Shown here one piece after another: positions 1 to 23,000 of a DNA stretch of 64,000 bases. Each line of letters opens with the position of its first letter. The stretch's first letter is position 1. The stretch is from Cristatella mucedo (lineage: Eukaryota; Bryozoa; Phylactolaemata; Cristatellidae). The stretch is from contig WPIO01000062.1 of assembly GCA_009760855.2 (NCBI GenBank), forward strand, positions 1,706,001 to 1,770,000. The letters are read 5' to 3'. The notes beneath the pieces are model-generated. The model was not told the origin of the DNA. It was given only the letters and a program-made list of their open reading frames with translations, and did no database searches. The position numbers were made by a program, and so were the translations under genes.

Positions 1-48
1 TCCATCCGATAAACCACATTCACTTCTCTTAACGAAGGAGCTACTTAC

Positions 49-177
49 CATTTTATTTGAAACACCAACAATCTCCTCAAAAAATTTAATTGAGGGCTTG
101 AATTTTTCCTGTACATCGCACAAGAAAAACGCAGTCTTCGCCGGATCTAGGTTGCCCAGGTTGATGGGGGCCGCCAT
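49..177 (-). CDS. Isochorismatase-domain protein (ISOC1/ISOC2-like), first coding exon
   Basis: Reading the minus strand from an ATG at 177-175 gives 43 codons and then a good donor (AAAATG|GTAAGT, intron begins at 48). The peptide starts MAAPINLGNL and contains FFLCDVQEKF, matching the start of the isochorismatase-like hydrolase fold in ISOC1/ISOC2, where the Asp of the DxQ motif belongs to the catalytic triad. The start has a strong context (A at -3, G at +4). The intron falls after codon 43, phase 0, and the rest of the gene lies left of the window. ISOC proteins are small cytosolic or mitochondrial hydrolase-fold proteins whose substrate is poorly known. I cannot tell ISOC1 from ISOC2 with 43 residues. 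The gene is divergent from PDCD2. Confidence 0.85.
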
Positions 178-936
178 GTTAACGTCATGTGATAGCCGGC
201 ATTCGCTGGGTTAGTTTTACCTTTCTCGGGTAACACGACGTAAATTCACCCAGTTCCATTTATTACCAATTTATATAATATTTGAAATGTGATTATTTGA
301 TATACCTAATTTGATGCTTCGTATACCTCAGAATATGTAGATGGTTGTCAGGTAATTTGGACTCAAATTAAAAAAATAAACTTGGTCGAGTCATCAGTCT
401 TTAACAGCAAGAGAGTCTGGACTTCTCACTCCCGCTTGGAGTAGTGAGCATAGAAACTCCTGTTTAAGGACTAGGAATCCACGATCTGGACTGTGAAGAA
501 CAGCTTTAACCAGTAATATTAGCTCTCGCAAACCCACGACCGGTGTGCTTTCGTAGGTGTACACTGTTTATCTAGTCCATATATGCTACGTACATTATCA
601 ATCGTCAGTTTATATACATCTGTTGCTACCAAACTGTTACACGATACATAATCATTGACAGCTCACATTGCTTAACGCAGCAGGACCCGGAAGAAAACGG
701 TGCAAGCGAGTCACTGAGTAAGGAAATATTTGCTGTCCTACGCACAAGAGTCTGGCCTACCGACCTACGCAGTATAATTTTTCTGCCCGATCCTTCTTAG
801 AAGTACGCAAATCTACCTTTACGCGTAGACACCCCCATAGTATGAGTAAGCAGCGAGTACGGATATTTGTTGTATATCTATGGCTAGTAGTGGAGGGCTT
901 TGCATGCGGAGGTAAGTATCGACACTTTCTCGCGTC
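178..936. promoter_or_regulatory. Divergent promoter region between ISOC-like gene and PDCD2
   Basis: The 759 bases between the two opposed start codons hold no recognised repeat or coding exon. Both flanking genes begin here and point outward, so both 5' UTRs and promoters must lie in this stretch unless either gene has an upstream non-coding exon. I see no convincing TATA box near either start. The function is inferred from layout only. Confidence 0.5.
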
Positions 937-15198
<14,262 letters not shown>

Positions 15199-15674
15199 TT
15201 ATAATATGCTGTTACTAATTTGTGATTCGCATGTCAAATTCTCATAATCTTGCTGCAGTCGTTTACACCTTTTATGTCGAATTTCGGGGTGGCTTACCCT
15301 CAAACTGTAGCATTGTGTTTCAGTGCTACTATGTATGGGTAGTGTTCACATTCTCAGGGCTGGCCGCCTTGGAATGGCCTGTCTTGTACACCATCCTGGG
15401 ATCTCTTAATTTCTAAAGTCAGTGATAGGACTAGTCTGTATAAAGTCAATGATAAGACTAGTTTGTAGTTGTCTACCTAGCTACTTTGGATACAATTCTG
15501 GAGATGAGAGGAATTGAGACAAGAGATAATGAAATAGACTAGGAAGGGAAAAGAGAATGCCACAATTGACTGTATTTGTTGATAAGCTGATCCAAGATTG
15601 CTTGGTCATTTACAATAACACCCAGATTGTAATTACTAGACTAGGTTTTACCAGTGCACCAATTTGTAAGAGAG

Positions 15675-15735
<61 letters not shown>

Positions 15736-17230
15736 CCTGTTACCCGGTTATGCATTGAACTCTCCTAACATTCTAGTTACTATTTACTACTCTTTGTACT
15801 GCTGTGTCAGCTGCTCTTCACTGCTACCTATTCGATACAAGTTTCAAAGCTTTTTTTTTTACAGCCGTTGGATACTCTACACTTTTGTGTCTGCTGTGAC
15901 GTAAGAGTGTATTGCTAACACCGGAAGTGCTCTAGCAACCCTTTAGCTATTGTAAAGTGATCAGGCTTTACGGTTCCCCCTGAAACCTCAGTGCTTAGTG
16001 AAGATATTGAAGGAGATGTATCACGGTTCAGCAACTTGATGACACTTAAACGTTGCCCAATTCATTTGATCATGTTTACATGCTTCACCCCCAAATGATC
16101 CGACAGGCTGTAGACTTGCCGAAGAAAGCAGTCACGTGTTATAAAGAGTAACCTAAGCTGGAACCTATTAGTGATTTATAAGGTAGCACGTCATTTCACC
16201 CATTATAAATATTGTGTATAAATGTCTAATGGTACCACGAATTCTTGATGGTAGAAAACGTAAAACTTTCCAAGCATGCATTCACACCTCAGGCTTCCGT
16301 CAGACAGTTGGCAGCTGTTGAAAAAAGGAAGCAGTTATGCTCGAAGCAAGCTGGTGCAACAATCATGCAAGGCAACCGTCTAGAAAAATGAGATAACGAA
16401 ATAGCAATTTAACCAGGTTCAAAATTAACTAGGCTTTGATTGGTATCTTCAGAAGGGAGAAGTCAATGTAACCCCTTGCTATGCACAATTTTTTTTGAGA
16501 AAGTACGTAACATCGACGTCACTACTGGTTGTAGGATAGAATTCTGACTTCCGAGAAAATCAGTTTATATTGAGGGAAGTGAGGAAAATCGGCTTCCAAC
16601 AGAGCAAGAACTATCGCAACCAAGCACAGACCTAATCAAACTTGACACGTGACTTTCCATATACTATGTGAACGCTTTCCTAATGGTTTTGCATGAAGTG
16701 GTTCAGGTTTCCTGCCAACTACGATTCTATTCTCCTCTAATCCCACCCATCTATCTCCTCTATTCCTATGCCTCTTACATGACCATGGCCTAACCCGGAC
16801 TGTTTGCCTCTTAAATGACCATTGCTGAGTGCAAGCAGTATAATCGCTAGTAGCACTCGAGGAATAACTAATAGCTTGAACAACCGCATTTAGTACGGCG
16901 ACTCGGTAATCACCTGCTGGTGATGTAGCTCCTAAGGTAAAACGAGTAAAAGTAACTGCCAGCTAATGCAGCTCAAAGGGTAAACATTGTGTAAAAGTTA
17001 AGGTCAGCTGATTCAACAGCCACATTTATATATAGCTGGAGATAAACCTTGGTGGTTATTACTCCGGCTTTCAGAGGGAAATACCACTCCACATACAGAG
17101 GGGAATCTCCTGATGAGGATAACACTGACACTGCTACTCGTTGGACACCCCAAGCGGGTGGCTGGACTAGACGACTGCTCTTCTAATAGGTGGTGCTGTA
17201 GTGCGACCATCGCTGTGCGTTCGGAATTTC
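15199..17230. other. Spacer after PDCD2
   Basis: About 2 kb with the PDCD2 3' UTR at its left end, a (GA)n tract at 15670-15733 and no supported gene or recognised element. Short open frames here lack homology or composition that would support them. Confidence 0.5.
15670..15733. repeat. (GA)n microsatellite
   Basis: Nearly pure GA repeat of about 60 bases. Confidence 0.97.
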
Positions 17231-17259
17231 GTTGTCATCTTTGAGAGCTGCTTACATTT

Positions 17260-17480
17260 TGAAAGGTCCATTAGGAAGACTGCCTCCACTCCGATTGATC
17301 AAGTCGGCTCCCTATCTAAGGTTAGGGACTGTCTACCACGGTGGAACTAGCTCCCTGGTTCTGTCTCGGCTAGATTATTGCAATTTTATTTTGGGTCAGC
17401 TGCCGGAAAAGCCACTGCAGCTGGTCATGAATATAGCAGAAAGGCTAATTAACAAATCCCAGATCGTGTGTCTCCTTAAG
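17260..17480 (+). repeat. Degenerate LINE RT fragment
   Basis: The plus strand encodes LVLSRLDYCNFILGQLPEKP and AERLI, matching the RLDYCNSLL-x2-LP ... AARLI block of CR1/L2-type LINEs. It adjoins the family A copy at 17535 but is too diverged to be the same insertion. Confidence 0.65.
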
Positions 17481-17534
17481 TGAAGGAGCTTTGATGGCTG
17501 CCGGTTGATCGATGGCTACGGGGTGAAGTGCTGA

Positions 17535-17935
17535 AGCAAACCTCAAATCCTTTGGAGACCGTGCATTTAGTTCGTATGCTCCCAAAGCCTGGAACTCACT
17601 CCCGACTTGCGTCACAACATCCCCTGACTTGACCACATTTAAAAAGAACTTAAAAACACCTATTGAGGACAGCATTTAGTGGATCCCTTTGATTCGTCCT
17701 TCATGTGCTTATGCGTGCTGACACTGTGCATGCTGCCACTAACCACATTTGCATGCTGACCCTATGCATGTCACCCCTAACCATGTTATTCATGTTGTTT
17801 ATCGAGCATGATATTACTCACCATTCAATCACGTTTCCCTTTGCAGTAAATGTAAAGTGCCTAGAAAGAGATTGAGTTCTCTGAGGGCGCTTTATCGAGT
17901 GCATTATTATTGTTATTGTTATTATTAAGCCGACC
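17535..17935 (+). repeat. LINE family A, truncated copy
   Basis: Plus-strand RT C-terminus ([20 protein letters not shown] type sequence), stop, 3' UTR with CATGCTGACCCTATGCATG, hairpin tail and (ATT)n. Confidence 0.88.
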
Positions 17936-18390
17936 CACAAGGCCACTACTGCTTGGCACCTTTATACCTAGCGGAACTGTTGCACCAATTTCAGTCTCCA
18001 CGTGCCACCAGGTCTTTCATCGACTATAAATTAGCTGTTCCGTTCCTCCGCTTATAATCCGTTGGCGACAGAAGCTTTTGCTCTGCAGGTCCTAGACTTG
18101 TTGAACTCACTTTTCCAATTCTTTATAAAGAGTTATGCTGCCGACTGTGGTACATTCTTTCCAGCCATCCTGAGCTGCTACTTCCATGCTGCTCAGTACC
18201 TCAACTGTCCTACTGACTCAGCTTTGCTTCTCCTTTTCTCTTTATTGCATGAGATGAAGTCTGTTGGCTTCGAATGCGTACCGAAAGCCTCTTAGGCTGT
18301 AAGTGTGCTGTAGAAAACTCTCCTGGGTATCACCCAAGTAGCCTTTGTGTAGTTCCAATCGGAGGTACATACAGAAATTCAGAACCTGCT
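17936..18390 (+). repeat. LINE family B, 3' end
   Basis: Plus-strand 3' coding end and 3' UTR of family B: GACAGAAGCTTTTGCTCTGC, GAGCTGCTACTTCCATGCTG, CTCTTAGGCTGTAAGTGTGC, GTAGAAAACTCTCCTG. It directly abuts the family A tail, so one probably inserted beside the other. Confidence 0.7.
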
Positions 18391-18839
18391 GCACTCAGGC
18401 TGATGCATTACAGGAGATACATTACAGTTAATCGCCAAAAGGATGCTTTTTGTCAAGTTCGCTGCTTATTGTCAAGAAAATGTGTAGCAAACGAGCAAAC
18501 TAGCGGAGCAAAGTAGCATATTATGTAAGTTTGATTATAGCCATTGCCGGCCATTGGCAAGAAAAATAGCTCGCAGCGTGCTAAGGAAATGTACTTGCCA
18601 TGTGGCTGGTTTTAGGGACGTCGCCTAATTCTGTATCTAGCTTGCATTCATTGCCCCAGCCAAAGAATCCAGCCACTATCCGGTTTTTCATCAGCACGAT
18701 GGTTTGGCCATGATACCGACCGCAATACGGAGGAGTGGTGTTCATCAATGCTTACCAGGTGCTGAAAAATATCGAAGTTCGGTACTAAACTTCTGCCTTC
18801 CTCTAATAGCTCATGTCTCACTTATGTCGCACGGTCTGC

Positions 18840-18925
18840 GTCCAAACGCAGCAAATTTTAAGTGCATTGAAAGAGTTCTCTGATGGCGTTATTTCAAGTG
18901 TATTATTATTATTATAATTATAAAC
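18840..18925 (+). repeat. LINE family A tail only
   Basis: CAGCAAATTTTAAGTGCATT, AGAGTTCTCTGATGGCGTTA and a TATTATT run; last ~85 bases of the element. Confidence 0.65.
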
Positions 18926-18929
18926 GACT

Positions 18930-19757
18930 AAAGTGAAGAGTGTATGCTTTAGCCTTTCAGTGTACACCAATGATCTCTACACCATCGATGTGGGTGAGCT
19001 ACCACTCAGAGCTGCCGGTATGGTGTTTCTCACAAAGGTTGCCCACTAATGATCAATTGCCAATAATCCCACACTGCTTAAGCGACAGGGCCCGCCATCG
19101 TCAGCCATCGTCCGCCGCCGGGCTCGGCCTAGCACCGGGCCTAGGCCTAGCATCGGACGAGGCGAACGAGCTTCGAGAGTGTGCCCGCAAATCAAGCTCA
19201 CGTCGAGTTTAAAGCGCTTTGACTATTAGTTCTGCAATAAGAAATTAGTTTGCAGTCCAACGTATTGTCATAGCAAAGGCAATAGCCGGAAGCCAGAAAT
19301 CCCACGAGGAGCGTGCCGGCGGCGGAGTGCGAGACCGTTTTAACCCCCGCCCCGCCTCACCTAAAGCGCTGTCAGCTCGGTCATTGACCGCTGGATCCTC
19401 TGTGCTGTAATAAGAAAGAAGCTACTTTCTTTAAAGCAATTAATATTAATTTCAAGGCTTATAATTGTGGTGGATGTTCGCTCCAAAAGGTTGCTCATAC
19501 GTATCCGCAGACAACACCAGCTGTTCCGGTATGGATGGCGTCGGCAACGCCTGGTAGCTAACGCCCGCGTTGTTTGACCTGGGGCAGCGAGCAGGTGCTT
19601 CGCTCTACACCTTCACATTAATGAACCGGGTCGCTCCAGATAAAACTGAAGATAAAAAGATTGAATTTGTTGGCATTGCGCGCAACTGACTGGAAACAGT
19701 ACCCCGAAGCCGGCAAGCTATCAAGCGGGAACAACTGTAGGTTTGGTTTTTTGACCA

Positions 19758-19789
<32 letters not shown>

Positions 19790-20044
19790 AGGTATGCGTT
19801 TAGCCGCACATGCCAGCGATTAATCTTGGTATACAAACTTCTAGGCATTCAATCCGTCGATGTAGGATGTCGGGGCGCTGCAAGCCTCAACGCGCGGTGT
19901 CGTCTGCGCTGTCCGACTCGTCGAACTCGCGATGACAGCGATCGCTTCGCGTCGGTGCCTCATCGGCGGAGTCATTCGGCGAATCGAGCGCGCGACGGCG
20001 CGAGCCTGAACTTTCGCGCTCGAGGCGTCGCCGCCGGGGTGAGC
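18930..20044 (+). promoter_or_regulatory. GC-rich upstream region and 5' leader of RIM-BP
   Basis: Composition shifts from AT-rich to GC- and CpG-rich from about 19080. The RIM-BP frame is open from 19661, but contains no ATG until 20045, so 19661-20044 is best read as 5' UTR. A (CCG)n run sits at 19758-19789, followed by CAGGTATGC, which could serve as a donor for a 5' UTR intron. Promoter position is not otherwise visible. Confidence 0.45.
19758..19789. repeat. (CCG)n trinucleotide repeat in RIM-BP leader
   Basis: About ten CCG units in the presumed 5' UTR. GC-rich trinucleotide repeats here could affect transcription or translation, but that is inference. Confidence 0.95.
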
Positions 20045-23000
20045 ATGGACGAGCGCGCCGGCAGGGGCGAGAGCGCCGACAGGGCGAAGCGGCACAAGGA
20101 GCGGAGCCTGGATGACTACAAGCGGAAAATCTACCGGCTGCGTCTCGAGGTGGAGCAGGAGCGGCTGAGGTGCGATCAGCTCAGGCAGCAGCGCGAGCGC
20201 GACGTGCAGCTGCTCGCCGAGCGGCTCGCGGAGGAGAAGGCGGCTGATGCAGAGAAGCTGCGCCTGAGCCTGTCGAAGCAGCGCGACGAAGAGTGCGCCG
20301 CGCTCAGCCGGGCGCACGGCGAGCGCGAGCGCGAGCTCGGCGCGCAGCTCGAAGCCGCCGCCGGCGAAGCGAGCCGGCTCCGCGCCGAGCTGCAGCGCGC
20401 GGCCGCCGGCGAGGCGAAGGAGGCGCTGAGCAGCGTGCACTCGGAGACGCTGTCGAAGCTCTTTCGCGAGAACAAGGGCCTCAAGCAGCAGGTCGTCGAC
20501 TGGCAGCGGAGGCACGAGCACAAGTGCCACGAGCTGAAGGAGAAGGCGGGCGAGTGCGAGCTGGCGCAGAAGGAGCTGGAGCGCGAGCGGCAGAAGATGC
20601 TCCGGGAGTCGCTCTCGTTCAGGCTCACCAGGCTGAAGCACGAGCAGCAGCAGCAGCTGCAGCTGCCTTCGCCTCCGTCCGACGGCGGCACTGCCGCCGC
20701 CGCCGAATCGTCGGTGCTGCCGCCGTTCGCCCGGGGCGGGACGATGGCATCGACGGACCGCGAGCGCGAGCTGCAGCGCAAGCTGGCCGAGCTCGGCGCA
20801 GTCGTGCAGAAGCTCGAGCGGCGGCACGAGTCGCTCAAAGAGGAGAACGCGCAGCTCAAGAGGCGCGACGAGGCGGCGCGCGGCGTCGAGGAGAAGCTCG
20901 TCAAGCTGAAGAAGCGCAACGGCGAGCTGGCGGCCCTGGCCAAGAAGCTCGACGAGCGCTGCAAGCAGCTGCAGCAGCAGCAGCAGGGCGGCGGACTCAA
21001 GAAGCTGCAGGACGCTGGTGCCGTCGGCGCCTCCGTCGGCGCCTCCGCCGCGCAGAGCCAGGGCGACCTCGAGCACGTCAAGAAGGTGTTCGCGCGGCAG
21101 CGCGCCAAGGACCTCGCCGAGCACGCCAAGTCGTCGCTGGCGAAAGAGCGCGAGCTCGAGACGCTGAGGAGAAAGTGCTACGCGCTCGCCGACGGTGCGA
21201 GCAACGACGGTGCTGGCGGCGGCGGCGCGAGGTCGGCGGCGGAGCTCGGCGACCTGGCCAGCCTGATCAAGATCACCGCCAAGGAGCGGCTGCACCTGGA
21301 GTGGCTCAAGTCGCGGGACTGGGACGACGGCAGTGCCATTGCTGCCGGCGAAGGGGACGCCATCGCCGGCAGCAATGGCGTCTCTGGCGGTGGCCGCGGG
21401 CGAGCGGCGACATCAGCCGCCGCCGGTGGCGGCGCTGTGGAGGCGCTGCGCTCCAAGCTGGACTTGCTGTTCGAGGAGAACGCCGCTCTGAGCCGACGTG
21501 CCGACGCAGCGCTTGCCGACCGTGAGGTCGCCCGCGAGGAGCTGCGCCGCCAGAAAGAGGCTGCCGCTGCTGAGCATGTCGAGGGCCACTCGGCAGAATG
21601 GCTAGCTGTGACGCAGCAGCAGCAGCAGCAGCAGCTGATAGAGAAAATCGGTGAGAACACGGCACTGCAGAGTGCCCTCGACGACGCCCGAGTGCAGGCG
21701 AGCCGCCTGCGCACCCAGTGCTCCACACTGGCCGACAAGACGAAAGAGCTCGAGAATGAGAACGTGGCTATAACGCTCGACCACGAGAGGCAGAAGCACG
21801 AGATCGAGCGGCTGGAGGCTGCGCTGACAGTGTCAGCAGCAGCAGCAGCAGCAGCAGTGCAACAGCAGCAGCAGTCCAGCGCACGACAGAGGCTGAGCAT
21901 GGCCAATCGCTGCAGCTGCTGCGATGCCGCCGTGCAGGCTGACATCTCGATCGCTGGCACTGCGACCGCTTCTTCGCTGCTGAGCAGCAGCGGCAGCAGC
22001 GATCGTCACGATGCCAGCGGAGCCGCCACCCGCGGCCAGATCGCCGAGCTGCAGCGCGAGAATGCGAGCTTGCGCGAGGACAAGCAGGAGCTGCTGTCGG
22101 CTCTAGAGGAGAATACCGACCTCAAGAAGGAAGTGCGTGCTCTGACCGTGGCCAACAAGATCCTGCGCAGGGACTGCGAGGGCGTCTCCGAGCTGCAGAA
22201 ACGCCTCGACGAGGCGCTGCTTGAGGGCGACTCACTTCGTGCCACGGCGGTGCGCAGCGCCGAGCGCCAGCGTGCCGCCGAGGTCGAGCTGGCTGCGCAC
22301 GCCCAGGCTGAGGCCGAGCTGGCTGCGCACGCCCAAGCCGATGCGCTCGCTCTGGCCGAGGCACTGCGCGATCGCGCCGACTGCAAGCGCACGTGCGAGC
22401 AGCTGCGGCTGGACACTAGGCAGCTGGAGAAGGAGTGTGCCGTGCTGCGAGCCTCCTTCGAGTCGACCCAGTCCATGCTGGCCGACTCGATCCAGCACAA
22501 CGGCCACCTGCAACAGGAGCTGGGCGTCGAGCGCGACAAGCTGGCCGCCTGCTCCGGCGAGCTGGAGCTGTGCAGGAGCACCATCGAGAACGTGCGCGCC
22601 GAGCTCGAGTCGGCCAAAGCCGCCCTGGATGACGTGCAGCAGCAGCAGCAGCAGCGGCAGTCGCTGCAGCAGCAACAGCAGCAGCAAGGCGTCGGTGACG
22701 GTCGTGCTTCTGTGAGCGGAGGGATTGCATGCTCCAAATGCGGTTATGCCGTGCGCTTGCCTGCACAAGCGATGCATGCCGGTGTTCAGACGGATCAGCC
22801 GGATTGCCCGACGGCGGTCATGGTGCCTGGCGAGTTGAGATGGGGTTTAGGTGGAGTGGTTGGCGGCAGCGCCACTGCCGAAGCAGCAGCTGCTGGCGGA
22901 GCTGCTGCTGTCACTGCAGACCCGGAGAGCTCGCAGCGTGACGAGCCGCCCAACCTGGTCAGCCAAGAGCAACGACAGCCTGACCGCTGCACCAGTGGCG

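Noticed and set aside
19661-20044. N-terminal extension of RIM-BP upstream of 20045
   Set aside because: The frame is open but starts with TTG and contains no ATG before 20045; the peptide is Arg-run low complexity.
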